A DNA stretch of 64,000 nt from CBFFRJ01 sp051486985. Lineage in GTDB: Bacteria > Pseudomonadota > Gammaproteobacteria > Enterobacterales > Enterobacteriaceae. Shown piece by piece: positions 36,407 through 46,197 of the stretch. Every line of letters starts with the position of its first letter. Position 1 is the first letter of the stretch. The stretch spans positions 28,230 through 92,229 of the forward strand of contig NZ_JAHVDV010000022.1 of assembly GCF_051486985.1 (NCBI RefSeq). Direction: 5' to 3'. Under the pieces are notes generated by a model. That model saw nothing but the letters and a program-made list of their open reading frames with translations, searched no databases and was not told the DNA's origin. The position numbers and the translations under genes are program-made.

Positions 36407-36674
36407 CATATTAATCAGAAACGAGAAGTTACCGAAAAAACTGCCGCGTTCACCTCTGTATGCCCCGGCATGTTGTAATTGAAGGGGTTTTTATCTGACA
36501 ATAATTCAGCGGGGCAGCGGGGAAAAAAAAGCAATGTAAAAACTCCACTTTCCGGCTTGCGAAAAACTACCGTGATGCTAATGTGAGCGCGCCCGAAGCA
36601 GATAAATCTGATTTCCGGGTCTCTTTTTGCCGTCCTGGCAATGTGGTATCCGCTATATCAAGGAAACAAGCAGT

Positions 36675-37412
36675 ATGCGCAAAATCGCATTATTTATTGC
36701 GATGCTTCTGATTCCGTGCGTCTCGTTTGCCGGTTTATCCAGCAACAGTTCAACAACGCCGATCAGCAAAGAATACAAGCAGCAGTTGATGGGGTCGCCG
36801 GTTTATATCCAGATCTTCAAAGAAGAGCGTACCCTTGATCTTTACGTCAAAATGGGCGAGCAGTACCAGCTTCTGAGTAGCTATAAAATTTGCAATTATT
36901 CCGGCGGCCTGGGTCCGAAGCAGCGTCAGGGTGATTTCAAAAGTCCGGAAGGGTTTTATTCCGTTCAGCGTAGCCAGCTCAAGCCGGACAGCCGTTTCTA
37001 TAAAGCCATCAACATTGGCTTTCCGAACGCCTATGACCGTGCCCATGGTTATGAAGGTAAGTACCTGATGATCCACGGTGCATGTGTGTCTATCGGTTGT
37101 TACGCGATGACGGACTCACAAATCGACGAGATCTTCCAGTTCGTGACTGCGGCACTGGTATTTGGTCAGCCAACGGTCCAGTTAAGCATTTACCCGTTCC
37201 GTATGACTGATGCGAATATGCAGCGCCACAAATATTCGACTTTTGCCAAATTCTGGCAGCAGCTCAAACCGGGATATGACTTCTTCGAACAGACGCGCAA
37301 GCCGCCGGTAGTTTCGGTGGTAGACGGGAACTATGTGGTCAGCAAGCCGCTGAGCCACGAAGTGGTTCACCCGCAGCTGGCGTCAAACTATACGCTCCCC
37401 GAGGCAAAATAA
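36675..37412 (+). CDS. dpaA: Murein lipoprotein amidase-type L,D-transpeptidase homologue DpaA (YafK)
   Basis: This 245-residue exported protein has a signal peptide (MRKIALFIAMLLIPCVSFA) and a YkuD domain with the catalytic cysteine motif HGACVSIGCYAMTD. In E. coli, YafK/DpaA (also called LdtF) cleaves the bond between Braun lipoprotein and peptidoglycan instead of making crosslinks. The start at 36675 gives the signal peptide. Its 3' end overlaps the convergent yafJ gene by 30 bases. Confidence 0.93.
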   Translation: MRKIALFIAMLLIPCVSFAGLSSNSSTTPISKEYKQQLMGSPVYIQIFKEERTLDLYVKMGEQYQLLSSYKICNYSGGLGPKQRQGDFKSPEGFYSVQRSQLKPDSRFYKAINIGFPNAYDRAHGYEGKYLMIHGACVSIGCYAMTDSQIDEIFQFVTAALVFGQPTVQLSIYPFRMTDANMQRHKYSTFAKFWQQLKPGYDFFEQTRKPPVVSVVDGNYVVSKPLSHEVVHPQLASNYTLPEAK

Positions 37413-38150
37413 CGCCCATTCACCTGGCATGATCTTGTGCCAGGTTTCATTGCCTGTCAGCGGTTGCGTGGCAATCACGGTGACCACATCGTTCGGTGTG
37501 GTTTCCCGCTGAAAATCAATTTCAATATCCTGGTCCAGCAGCGTCGCCACGCCAAAGGGGGCGCGTCGGGTGATCCAGAACAGGTTGGTTGAGCAGAACG
37601 CCATGACGTAGCGCCCATCCGACAACAGCATATTGAACACCCCCTTCTCACGCAGCTCTGTCGCCAGCGTCGCAATGTATTTAAACACCGCTTCCATATT
37701 GCCAGGCGTGCGTGGGTAACGGGTCGTCAGCTTATCCAGCAGCCAGCAGAACGCCTTTTCACTGTCGGTCTCGCCAATCGGGCGGAAATTGCCGGTCTGC
37801 AGACTCTTATAGCCCGTCAATTGCCCGTTATGGGCATAAGTCCAGTTGCGGCCCCACAGCTCACGGGTAAAGGGATGGGTATTTTCCAGCGCCACTTCGC
37901 CGCGGTTCGCCTGACGAATATGGGCTATCACCGAGCAGGATTTTATCGGGTATTCCTGCACAAGGCGCGCAATGGGGGAGTTAAAGCTGGGTTGTGGGTC
38001 CTTAAAGGTGCGACAGCCCTTGCCTTCATAAAAGGTGATTCCCCAGCCGTCTTTATGCGGACCGGTGCCGCCACCACGCTGGACCAGACCGGTGAAACTA
38101 AAGCAGATATCGGTCGGCACATTGGCGCTCATCCCGAGCAATTCGCACAT
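37383..38150 (-). CDS. yafJ: Class II glutamine amidotransferase YafJ
   Basis: This 255-residue protein begins MCELLGMSANVP, exposing Cys2 as the N-terminal nucleophile of class II glutamine amidotransferases. RQANRGEVALENTHPF, NWTYAHNGQLTGYK and GETDSEKAF are the glutamine-site segments. The family (GATase type 2, YafJ) removes amide nitrogen from glutamine or gamma-glutamyl compounds; the natural substrate of YafJ is not established. It is downstream of gmhA on the same strand, 100 bases apart, and converges on dpaA. Confidence 0.93.
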   Translation of the reverse strand: MCELLGMSANVPTDICFSFTGLVQRGGGTGPHKDGWGITFYEGKGCRTFKDPQPSFNSPIARLVQEYPIKSCSVIAHIRQANRGEVALENTHPFTRELWGRNWTYAHNGQLTGYKSLQTGNFRPIGETDSEKAFCWLLDKLTTRYPRTPGNMEAVFKYIATLATELREKGVFNMLLSDGRYVMAFCSTNLFWITRRAPFGVATLLDQDIEIDFQRETTPNDVVTVIATQPLTGNETWHKIMPGEWALFCLGERIV

Positions 38151-38250
38151 ACATCACCTCCACAAAACATCTCAAAAGCGAGAAGGCGTTATTGTTGCGG
38201 CCCGTCTGAACGCGAACGACCGTTGCAAACGGGCAGATAACCTGGCCTTC

Positions 38251-38832
38251 TCAGGCTTTTTCCATCTCTTTTTCGATAAGCAGGATCAGGATATGAATCA
38301 CTTTAATGTGAATTTCCTGGATGCGGTCAGCATAACCAAAATGCGGCACACGGATCTCGACATCCGCGCTGCCCGCCATTTTCCCACCGTCTTTCCCGGT
38401 CAGGGTGATGACTTTCATGCCCTGCGCGCGCGCCGCGTCAATCGCTTTAATAACGTTGGCCGAATTACCGGAGGTGGAGATCCCAAGCAGCACATCGCCC
38501 TGACGACCGACCGCTTCAACATAACGCGAGAAGACGTGATCGTAGCCAAAGTCGTTACTTACGCAGGAGAGATGGCTGACGTCAGAAATGGCGATACCCG
38601 GATAGCCAGGACGGTTCTCGCGGTAACGACCGGTTAACTCTTCGGCGAAGTGCATGGCATCGCAGTGTGAACCACCGTTACCACAGGAGAGCACTTTGCC
38701 GCCGGCTTTAAAGCTGTCTGCCAGCAGCACCGCCGCACGCTGGATAGCATGAATATTGGCGTCATCTTTGAGGAAGTTAGCCAGCGTCTCGGCGGCTTCG
38801 TTTAATTCGTTACGAATCAAATCCTGGTACAT
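38251..38832 (-). CDS. gmhA: Sedoheptulose-7-phosphate isomerase GmhA
   Basis: This 193-residue SIS-domain isomerase makes D-glycero-D-manno-heptose 7-phosphate, the first step in heptose supply for the lipopolysaccharide inner core. VLSCGNGGSHCDAMHFAEEL and LLGISTSGNSANVIKAIDAA are the two SIS substrate-binding segments. The length matches E. coli GmhA (LpcA). It is divergent from fadE, as in E. coli. Confidence 0.97.
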   Translation of the reverse strand: MYQDLIRNELNEAAETLANFLKDDANIHAIQRAAVLLADSFKAGGKVLSCGNGGSHCDAMHFAEELTGRYRENRPGYPGIAISDVSHLSCVSNDFGYDHVFSRYVEAVGRQGDVLLGISTSGNSANVIKAIDAARAQGMKVITLTGKDGGKMAGSADVEIRVPHFGYADRIQEIHIKVIHILILLIEKEMEKA

Positions 38833-39039
38833 GAGGAGATCCTTCAGTAAGCAGTATGAATGTAAATTCTCGAGCGCAGTTTACCGGATAGGATCAGTAG
38901 CGAGAAGCTAAAGCCATACTTATCACCCGGTGTTTTCGTTATTCGTGCCACTATTCACCTCAACAATGTGAACCAGGTTGTAATTATTTTGTAAACGCAT
39001 TGCTAAAAGAAATAACATCCACTAAAACCATATCATCAC

Positions 39040-39056
39040 AAGTGGTCAGACCTCCT
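39040..39056. promoter_or_regulatory. FadR-binding site upstream of fadE
   Basis: AAGTGGTCAGACCTCCT fits the FadR consensus AACTGGTCNGACCAGTT at its central nine bases. It lies 22 bases before the fadE start, where FadR represses fadE in E. coli until acyl-CoA appears. Confidence 0.8.
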
Positions 39057-39078
39057 ACAAGCCAGGGAGCTTTTCTCT

Positions 39079-41523
39079 ATGATGATTTTGAGTCTTCTCG
39101 CAACAATCGTTCTGCTCGGGGTGCTGTTTTACCACCGGGTTAATTTGCTGCTCAGCAGCGCAATCCTGCTGGCATGGACTGCCCTTCTCGGTGCGTCCGG
39201 CCTGTGGTCAATCTGGGTACTGGTGCCGCTGGCCATTATCCTTGTGCCGTTCAACGTCACTTCAATGCGCAAATCACTGATTTCCTCCCCGGTGTTCCGT
39301 GGCTTCCGTAAAGTCATGCCGCCGATGTCCCGCACCGAAAAAGAAGCCATTGATGCGGGCACTACCTGGTGGGAAGGTGACCTGTTCCGTGGTAACCCGG
39401 ACTGGAAAAAGCTGCATAACTACCCCCAACCGCGCCTCACGGCGGAAGAGCAGGCCTTTATTGATGATCCGGTAGAAGAAGCCTGCCGTATGGCAAATGA
39501 CTTCCAGATAACCCATGAGATGGCGGATTTGCCACCGGAACTGTGGGCCTTCCTGAAAGAGCATCGCTTCTTCGCGATGATCATCAAAAAAGAGTACGGC
39601 GGGCTGGAATTCTCGGCCTATGCCCAGTCTCGCGTACTGCAAAAACTCTCCGGCGTCTCCGGCATTCTGGCTATTACCGTAGGGGTGCCGAACTCTTTAG
39701 GGCCGGGCGAACTGCTGCAACACTACGGCACGCAGGAGCAAAAAGATCATTATCTGCCGCGTCTGGCCCGTGGGCAGGAGATCCCCTGCTTCGCGCTGAC
39801 CAGCCCGGAGGCCGGTTCTGATGCCGGTGCAATCCCGGATACCGGCGTCGTCTGTATGGGCGACTGGCAGGGTGAGCAGGTGCTGGGTATGCGCCTGACC
39901 TGGAACAAGCGTTACATTACGCTGGCACCTATCGCGACGGTGCTGGGACTGGCCTTTAAACTTTCCGACCCGGACAAACTGTTGGGCGGTGAGCAAGAGC
40001 TCGGCATTACCTGTGCTCTCATCCCTACCAGCACGCCTGGCGTGGAGATCGGTCGTCGTCACTTCCCGCTTAACGTGCCCTTCCAGAACGGCCCGACGCG
40101 CGGGCAGGATATCTTCGTGCCGATTGATTACATTATTGGCGGCCCGAAAATGGCCGGTCAGGGCTGGCGTATGCTGGTTGAATGTCTCTCGGTTGGCCGC
40201 GGCATTACGCTGCCGTCTAACTCAACAGGCGGCCTGAAATCTGTGGCACTGGGGATTGGTGCTTATGCCCATATCCGCCGTCAGTTCAAAGTGGCTATCG
40301 GCAAGATGGAAGGGATTGAAGAGCCGCTGGCGCGCATCGGGGGGAATGCTTATGTCATGGATGCCGCCGCGTCGCTTATCACCTACGGCATTATGCTCGG
40401 TGAAAAACCGGCGGTGCTCTCCGCTATCGTGAAGTATCACTGTACCCACCGGGGACAGCAATCCATCATTGATGCGATGGATATCGCAGGCGGGAAAGGC
40501 ATCATGCTTGGTGAAGGTAACTTCCTTGCGCGTGCCTACCAGGGATCGCCTATCGCCATTACCGTCGAAGGGGCGAACATCCTGACCCGCAGCATGATGA
40601 TCTTCGGTCAGGGGGCGATTCGTTGCCATCCCTATGTGCTTGAAGAGATGGCTGCCGCACAAACCAACGATGTGAATGCCTTTGATAGGCTGCTGTTTAA
40701 ACACATTGGTCATGTCGGTAGCAACACCGTGCGCAGCTTCTGGCTGGGCCTGACTCGCGGGCTCTCCAGCGCCACGCCAACCCATGACGCCACCAAACGT
40801 TACTATCAGCATCTGAACCGCCTGAGTGCCAACCTGGCGTTGTTGTCTGACGTGTCGATGGCGGTGCTGGGCGGTAGCCTGAAGCGTCGTGAACGCATTT
40901 CGGCCCGTCTGGGTGACATTCTGAGCCAGACCTTCCTCGCCTCAGCCGTTCTGAAACGCTATGATGACGAAGGACGCAACGAGATGGATCTGCCGCTGGT
41001 GCACTGGGGCGTGCAGGATGCGCTCTATAAAGCTGAACAAGCGATAGATGATCTGCTGGCGAACTTCCCGAACCGCATTGTCGCGGGCCTGCTACGGGCG
41101 ATGATTTTCCCTACCGGGCGTCACTACCTTGCGCCGTCCGATAATCTGGACCATCAGGTAGCGAAAATTCTGCAAACGCCGTGCGCGACCCGCTCGCGTA
41201 TTGGTCGCGGTCAGTATCTGGCACCAAGCGAACATAACCCGGTCGGCCTGCTGGAAGAGGCACTGCTGGATGTGATGGCCGCTGACCCGATTCACCAGCG
41301 TATCTGTAAAGAGCTGGGGAAAAACCTGCCGTTTACACGTCTCGATGCGCTGGCAAAAGAGGCGCTGGCAGGCGGGCTTATCAATCAGGATGAAGCCGAC
41401 ATTCTGCATAAAGCCGAAATCAGCCGTCTGCGTAGCATCAATGTGGATGATTTTGAGCCGGAGGAGCTGGCCACACGGCCGGTAAAGCCTGCGGAAAACC
41501 TGCGTAAGCCACAGGCGGCTTGA
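39079..41523 (+). CDS. fadE: Acyl-CoA dehydrogenase FadE
   Basis: This 814-residue FAD enzyme performs the first oxidation of the fatty acid beta-oxidation cycle, and is much longer than ordinary acyl-CoA dehydrogenases. Two hydrophobic segments at the N-terminus (ILSLLATIVLLGVLFYHRV and IWVLVPLAIILVPF) suggest membrane association. The dehydrogenase core follows (CFALTSPEAGSDAGAIPDTG, GGKGIMLGEGNFLARAYQG), then a long C-terminal extension particular to FadE. A FadR site precedes the start. Confidence 0.98.
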   Translation: MMILSLLATIVLLGVLFYHRVNLLLSSAILLAWTALLGASGLWSIWVLVPLAIILVPFNVTSMRKSLISSPVFRGFRKVMPPMSRTEKEAIDAGTTWWEGDLFRGNPDWKKLHNYPQPRLTAEEQAFIDDPVEEACRMANDFQITHEMADLPPELWAFLKEHRFFAMIIKKEYGGLEFSAYAQSRVLQKLSGVSGILAITVGVPNSLGPGELLQHYGTQEQKDHYLPRLARGQEIPCFALTSPEAGSDAGAIPDTGVVCMGDWQGEQVLGMRLTWNKRYITLAPIATVLGLAFKLSDPDKLLGGEQELGITCALIPTSTPGVEIGRRHFPLNVPFQNGPTRGQDIFVPIDYIIGGPKMAGQGWRMLVECLSVGRGITLPSNSTGGLKSVALGIGAYAHIRRQFKVAIGKMEGIEEPLARIGGNAYVMDAAASLITYGIMLGEKPAVLSAIVKYHCTHRGQQSIIDAMDIAGGKGIMLGEGNFLARAYQGSPIAITVEGANILTRSMMIFGQGAIRCHPYVLEEMAAAQTNDVNAFDRLLFKHIGHVGSNTVRSFWLGLTRGLSSATPTHDATKRYYQHLNRLSANLALLSDVSMAVLGGSLKRRERISARLGDILSQTFLASAVLKRYDDEGRNEMDLPLVHWGVQDALYKAEQAIDDLLANFPNRIVAGLLRAMIFPTGRHYLAPSDNLDHQVAKILQTPCATRSRIGRGQYLAPSEHNPVGLLEEALLDVMAADPIHQRICKELGKNLPFTRLDALAKEALAGGLINQDEADILHKAEISRLRSINVDDFEPEELATRPVKPAENLRKPQAA

Positions 41524-41541
41524 AACCGCTGATGAACCCAC

Positions 41542-41567
41542 ACCCCGCCTCGTGCGGGGTTTTTTTA
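41542..41567 (+). terminator. Terminator after fadE
   Basis: The stem ACCCCGC / GCGGGGT with a five-base loop and seven T follows 18 bases after the fadE stop. Confidence 0.93.
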
Positions 41568-41630
41568 TTCCCCCAGCCCCCCATTTTCTCATGCTACAGT
41601 GTAAAAATGCTGTTTCAGGAGAGCTTAATC

Positions 41631-42401
41631 ATGCCGGGTTTTAAATTAACGTTACTACAACAACCGCTGGTCTGGATGGATGGTCCGGCGAACTTGCGCC
41701 ACTTCGATCGTCAACTGGAAGAGATTACCGGGCGTGATGTCATCATCCTGCCAGAGATGTTTACCACGGGCTTTGCTATGGAAGCGGCAAAACAGTCTCT
41801 GCCTGAGCAGGATGTGGTGGCCTGGATGCAAGCCAAAGCCCGGCAGACCAATGCGCTGATTGCGGGCAGCGCCGCTCTGCAAAGCGAGCGCGGTGCGGTT
41901 AACCGTTTCCTGCTGGTCGAGCCTGAGGGTCAGGTTCATTTCTACGATAAGCGCCACCTCTTCCGCATGGCCGATGAGCATCATCACTACGAAGCCGGCA
42001 ACGCGCGCGTGGTATTTGAATGGCGTGGCTGGCGTATCTTGCCACTGGTCTGTTATGACCTGCGTTTCCCGGTCTGGTCGCGCAATCGCAATGATTACGA
42101 TCTGGCGCTGTATGTGGCCAACTGGCCAGCGCCGCGTTCACTGCACTGGCAGTCGTTGCTGGTGGCCCGTGCGATAGAAAACCAGGCGTATGTGGCCGGG
42201 TGTAATCGTGTGGGGACTGATGGTAACGGGCACCACTATCGTGGCGACAGCCGGGTGATTAACCCACAGGGTGAAGTCATTGCCACCGCTGAGCCGCATC
42301 AGGCGACGCGTATTGACGCCGAGCTGTCGCTGGCGTCGCTGAAAGAGTACCGCGAGAAGTTCCCCGCCTGGCAGGATGCTGATCCGTTTACGATCGGATG
42401 A
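41631..42401 (+). CDS. yafV: Omega-amidase YafV (nitrilase superfamily)
   Basis: This 256-residue amidase has the Glu-Lys-Cys triad of the nitrilase superfamily: Glu in DVIILPEMFTTGF, Lys in VHFYDKRHLFRM and Cys in LPLVCYDLRFPVW. YafV/Nit2-type enzymes hydrolyse alpha-ketoglutaramate and similar omega-amides formed by glutamine transaminases. I start at the ATG 41631 (MPGFKLTLLQ), which gives the E. coli length. It marks the edge of the conserved block; the hpx insert begins right after it. Confidence 0.95.
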   Translation: MPGFKLTLLQQPLVWMDGPANLRHFDRQLEEITGRDVIILPEMFTTGFAMEAAKQSLPEQDVVAWMQAKARQTNALIAGSAALQSERGAVNRFLLVEPEGQVHFYDKRHLFRMADEHHHYEAGNARVVFEWRGWRILPLVCYDLRFPVWSRNRNDYDLALYVANWPAPRSLHWQSLLVARAIENQAYVAGCNRVGTDGNGHHYRGDSRVINPQGEVIATAEPHQATRIDAELSLASLKEYREKFPAWQDADPFTIG

Positions 42402-42406
42402 GGTTT

Positions 42407-42545
42407 CCCCTCACCCTCACCCTCTCCCCATAGGGGCGAGGGGATCGATCGTGCTCGCATTTTTTTTGGGGATTCTTCAGCCCAGAGGGAGAGGGAACTG
42501 TAGTGTGCGGGCTGCCGCTTTTCTCCCTCTCGCTGTGGGTGAGGG
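42407..42545. repeat. C/G-rich REP-like element between yafV and hpxK
   Basis: The element has C-rich and G-rich arms (CCCTCACCCTC ... GGGGCGAGGGG and AGAGGGAGAGGG ... CTCCCTCTCGC ... GGTGAGGG) able to form nested hairpins. The same architecture, including GGGGCGAGGGGAT-GATCG, recurs at 49750-50112. It probably terminates convergent transcription of yafV and hpxK. Confidence 0.7.
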
Positions 42546-42547
42546 CC

Positions 42548-43804
42548 TCAGACTGCACCGCACTCAGCCAGATTGCGCACCGCCGCACTGTAAGCCTGTA
42601 GCGCTTTTGCCACATCTTCTATCTGCACACGTTCAGCCGGGTGATGACTGATGCCTCTGTCGCAGCGCACAAACAGCATGGCCGATGGCCAGCGTTCGGC
42701 CATCGCGATGGCGTCATGCCCCGCTCCGCTTGGCAACAACAGCGCACGCCCCTGCACGGCGTTAACCGCCTCTGCCAGCATCTCGCGCAGTGCTGCATCA
42801 CAGGGCGTGGCGGGAATCGAATAGAAAATCTCATGGCTGAAGGAGAGACCACGTTCAGCAGCAATGCCCTGTGCTTCGTCGAGCAACGCGGTCAGTAACA
42901 CCTCGCGCCGCTCGTCATCAGGACTACGAATATCCAGCGTCAGCGTTACCGCACCTGGGATCACGTTCACCGCACCGGGTTCACATTGCAGTGTCCCGAC
43001 CGTCGCTACCTGCTCAGGACCAGATTCCCGCGTTCTTTGCTCCACGACGGTCATCCAGTGCGCGGCGGCTGCCAGGGCATCCCGGCGATGACGCATCGGC
43101 ACCGTCCCCGCATGTCCGGCCTCGCCGGTGAAACGACATGTCAGCCTGCGTGCGCCGTTAATGGCGGTGACCACGCCAAGCGGCAACGCTTCCTGCTCCA
43201 GCACTGGTCCCTGTTCAATGTGCAGCTCAAGGTAAGCGGAGAATGCTTCGGCGTTTCGCTCTGCTGTCGCCAGACGTGCCGGGTCCAGCCCGACGTTGAC
43301 CATCGCCTGCGCCACGCTTATGCCCCGGGCATCCTGACATTCCAGCCAGCCCGCAGGCCAACTGCCGGTGAGGCCACGGCTACCCAGCAGGGTGATATTA
43401 AACCGCGTGCCTTCTTCATCGGCAAAGCCGACAATTTCCACGGCCTGCGCGCCACGCAGATCCTGCCGATGGAGACTGTCTACCACCTCAATTGCGGCCA
43501 GCACTCCGAGCATGCCATCATAGCGCCCGGCATTACGCACGGTGTCGAGATGCGAACCCAGCAGCACGGCAGGTGCGCCGTCGCAAGCGGCCTCGTAGCG
43601 CCCGCAGATATTACCCACCGCATCCTGCCAGGTGAGCATGCCTGCCTCTTCCATCCACCGCGCCACTAACGCGTTGGCGCGCATATGCTCCGGGGAAAGG
43701 TACACGCGAGTGAGCAGGCCTGGCGTTTCACTGATGTCGGCCAGCGCATCACAACGCGCCATCACCCGCTGCGCGGCGCGCTCAGCCTCCTCGGCGGTCA
43801 TCAT
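42548..43804 (-). CDS. hpxK: Allantoate amidohydrolase HpxK (M20 family)
   Basis: This 418-residue Zn/Mn amidohydrolase opens allantoate, releasing ammonia and CO2 to give ureidoglycine. Metal-site segments of the AllC/HyuC group are present: LGSHLDTVRNAGRYDGMLG, GFADEEGTRFN, LELHIEQGPVLE and PSGAGHDAIAMAERWP. The start is the ATG at 43804, which overlaps the hpxJ stop (TGATG), so translation is coupled. It is the second gene of the hpxJK unit. A carbamoyl-amino acid hydrolase role is possible from sequence alone, but the cluster points to allantoate. Confidence 0.88.
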   Translation of the reverse strand: MMTAEEAERAAQRVMARCDALADISETPGLLTRVYLSPEHMRANALVARWMEEAGMLTWQDAVGNICGRYEAACDGAPAVLLGSHLDTVRNAGRYDGMLGVLAAIEVVDSLHRQDLRGAQAVEIVGFADEEGTRFNITLLGSRGLTGSWPAGWLECQDARGISVAQAMVNVGLDPARLATAERNAEAFSAYLELHIEQGPVLEQEALPLGVVTAINGARRLTCRFTGEAGHAGTVPMRHRRDALAAAAHWMTVVEQRTRESGPEQVATVGTLQCEPGAVNVIPGAVTLTLDIRSPDDERREVLLTALLDEAQGIAAERGLSFSHEIFYSIPATPCDAALREMLAEAVNAVQGRALLLPSGAGHDAIAMAERWPSAMLFVRCDRGISHHPAERVQIEDVAKALQAYSAAVRNLAECGAV

Positions 43805-45042
43805 CACACGGCCCCTTCGTAGACGTTCCATGCCGCCTGCATCCCTTCACCCTGCACGGTACAAAAGCCGAGGCGATTGAGCACCGCTTCAAGTGCGGTC
43901 AGGGTTTGCAGTACGCAGTCTTTGCGGGCGTTGTAGCCCATAGTACCGATGCGCCAGATTTTGCCCTGTAGCGGGCCAAACGACGTCCCAATCTCAATGT
44001 GGAAATCGTCCAGCAGGCGCTTACGCACCTCTTCGCCGTGAACAGCAGACGGGATAACCACGCCGAGCACGTTGTTCATTTTGTGGCGAATGTCGCCGAA
44101 CACGTCAAGGCCCATACCCTGGATACCGGCCAGCAGAGCGCGACCATGCAGCGCGTGGCGGGCAATCAGCGCGTCCATCCCCTCTTCCAGCATAATGCGG
44201 GCGCATTCGCGGGCGGCAAAAAGCATGCTGGTAGCTTCGGTGTGGTGGTTCAGACGCTCCGGCCCCCAGTAGTCCATCACCATGCCGAGATCGAAATAGT
44301 TCGAGTAGATCATCTCGTCATCGCCGTCGTGATGAGTGTCGGTACGGATCCCCTGCTCGACACATTTGCGGGCGCGGATCGCCGCTTCCATTTGCGGGCT
44401 GAGCGTAATGGGAGCGCTACCGGATGGTCCACCCAGGCATTTTTGTAGCCCGGCTGAAACCGCATCCAGCCCCCAGGCATCCGTTTCCAGCACGTTTCCA
44501 CCCAGCGACGCGGTCGCATCGGTGTAGAAGAGCACGTCATAGCGACGGCAAATATCGCCGAGCTGTTCAAGCGGTTGCAGCATGGTGGTAGAGGTATCGC
44601 CCTGCACCGTTAATAGCAGGCGTGGTTTCACTTTTTTGATGGCATCTTCAATGTGATCCGGGGTAAAGACCTCGCCCCACGGCACCTCGATGGTGTGGAC
44701 TTCGGCGCGGCAGCGACGGGCGATTTCACATAACAGATGCCCGAAACGCCCAAAGACCGGCACCAGCACTTTATCACCGGGGCGGATAGCAGAGACAAGC
44801 ACGGCTTCGATCCCGGCACGCGAGGTGCCATCCACCAGCATCGTCCAGCGGTTCCGGGTGCGGAAAACGCCACGGTAGAGATCCATCACTTCATTCATGT
44901 AGCCGGTCATTACCGGATCATATTGCCCTACCAGCTGGCTTGCCATAGCGCGCAGAACACGTGGATCAGCATTGATCGGACCAGGCCCCATCAGCAGGCG
45001 GTGCGGCGGGTTTATCTGCAAAGAGTGCTGTGAATCAAACAT
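43804..45042 (-). CDS. hpxJ: Ureidoglycine aminotransferase HpxJ
   Basis: This 412-residue PLP enzyme belongs to the alanine-glyoxylate aminotransferase group. Klebsiella HpxJ transfers the amino group of (S)-ureidoglycine to an oxo acid such as glyoxylate, giving oxalurate. LLMGPGPINADPRVLRAM is the typical N-terminus, VQGDTSTTMLQPLEQLG and DATASLGGNVLETDAWGLDA lie in the cofactor site and SAGLQKCLGGPSG carries the PLP lysine. The start at 45042 has AAGGAC six bases upstream. A palindrome centred on GTATAC lies just before it. Confidence 0.9.
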   Translation of the reverse strand: MFDSQHSLQINPPHRLLMGPGPINADPRVLRAMASQLVGQYDPVMTGYMNEVMDLYRGVFRTRNRWTMLVDGTSRAGIEAVLVSAIRPGDKVLVPVFGRFGHLLCEIARRCRAEVHTIEVPWGEVFTPDHIEDAIKKVKPRLLLTVQGDTSTTMLQPLEQLGDICRRYDVLFYTDATASLGGNVLETDAWGLDAVSAGLQKCLGGPSGSAPITLSPQMEAAIRARKCVEQGIRTDTHHDGDDEMIYSNYFDLGMVMDYWGPERLNHHTEATSMLFAARECARIMLEEGMDALIARHALHGRALLAGIQGMGLDVFGDIRHKMNNVLGVVIPSAVHGEEVRKRLLDDFHIEIGTSFGPLQGKIWRIGTMGYNARKDCVLQTLTALEAVLNRLGFCTVQGEGMQAAWNVYEGAV

Positions 45043-45052
45043 AGACGCGTCC

Positions 45053-45068
45053 TTTGGTATACAAAAGC
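45053..45068. promoter_or_regulatory. GTATAC-centred palindrome at the hpxJK promoter
   Basis: CTTTGGTATACAAAAG is a near-perfect 16-base palindrome (one mismatch pair) 11 bases upstream of the hpxJ start. It resembles the two boxes between hpxS and hpxC and a further copy at 45271-45280 in the end of hpxU, so a common regulator such as HpxS is plausible. Confidence 0.55.
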
Positions 45069-45244
45069 GGTTATCGTGAAACAAAAAGTTCTTTAAATTA
45101 TTTTCTGCAACTAATGTGCCACACGCGCAGGAGTGATACCAGCCTGAGGATCAAGGGTGATCGCGCTTTTTATCTGCCGGTTACTCGCCCTCTGTTGCGC
45201 CAGAAAGCGGCACCGGCCAGGTGCAACGGCACCATTGCGGTGCG

Positions 45245-46084
45245 CTAGCGCTGTTCCAGTTCATCGAGCGTTGTATACAATGCGGAAATCTGGTGGATGC
45301 GCTGACGCCCTTGCGACAGGGCATGATGAAGCAACGCATTGGCCAGCAGATTCACCAGACTCATGGCCCCGCTATAGCTATCAAAGGCAGAGACGCTGTC
45401 AAGCGGCACGCCCAGGTGCCAACGAGCCAGGCTGTTGATGCCAGCGGCCTGCGGCTCGCTGATGGCGACAACCGGCACCCCCTGCTGTTGCAGCGCCTCA
45501 AGTACCGGACGGATCACCCGTGGCCGACGCCGGAAGGCCACCACGACCACCAGATCCGCTGGGGTGATATCCACCAGCTCTTCCGCCAGCGTCTGTCCTG
45601 GCTGAGGCATAACGTAGACCTGCCCACGGCTTTGCATCAGCTGCTGGCGCAGATGTAGCGCAACCGGGGCGCTGTTACGCAGGCCGAGTATAAACACCCG
45701 CCGCGCCTCCCCCAGGGCTTGCACCACTTCGCTAAATTGCCCGGCATTCAGGGCATTAACCCAGTGCGTGAGGTTTGCCATCTCCTGTTTGTAGTGACGT
45801 GCCAGCAGCGTATTGCCCTGAACCGCGTCGCGGTTATCAGTAAGCGGCATCCCGCTCTGGCGCAGGGTGCGTAGCTCGTCGCGCATCGCTTTGAAACGAT
45901 CATAACCCAGCCGCCTGAACAGACGGCTAACGGTGGCCTTTGATACCCCGCTCAGGCGCGCCAGCTCCGCGCTGTTATAACTCACCAGATCGTCAAAATG
46001 ATCCATGATGAATGCGGCAACCCGTTGTTCCTGTGGTGATAATTCGCTGTAACACTCGCGCAAGCGCGCATCTAACTGCTGCAT
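45245..46084 (-). CDS. hpxU: RpiR/MurR-family regulator HpxU
   Basis: This 279-residue regulator has an N-terminal RpiR helix-turn-helix (residues 1-75, with LSGVSKATVSRLFRRLGYD) and a C-terminal SIS domain (about 125-255, RRVFILGLRNSAPVALHLRQ and ADLVVVVAFRRRPRVIRP). It lies between hpxJK and the divergent hpxWXYZ genes, matching the Klebsiella layout in which HpxU is adjacent to the oxamate genes. Its effector is not known. Confidence 0.85.
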   Translation of the reverse strand: MQQLDARLRECYSELSPQEQRVAAFIMDHFDDLVSYNSAELARLSGVSKATVSRLFRRLGYDRFKAMRDELRTLRQSGMPLTDNRDAVQGNTLLARHYKQEMANLTHWVNALNAGQFSEVVQALGEARRVFILGLRNSAPVALHLRQQLMQSRGQVYVMPQPGQTLAEELVDITPADLVVVVAFRRRPRVIRPVLEALQQQGVPVVAISEPQAAGINSLARWHLGVPLDSVSAFDSYSGAMSLVNLLANALLHHALSQGRQRIHQISALYTTLDELEQR

Positions 46085-46197
46085 AGCCCCTCCTGCAACT
46101 TTCGTTTCATTCTAAGCTGACATAGTGAATCACTTACCGTCAATCTGGAACGGCTCTTGCTTAACTCTCTCACTGAACCGAATAAGAGAGCGTGACG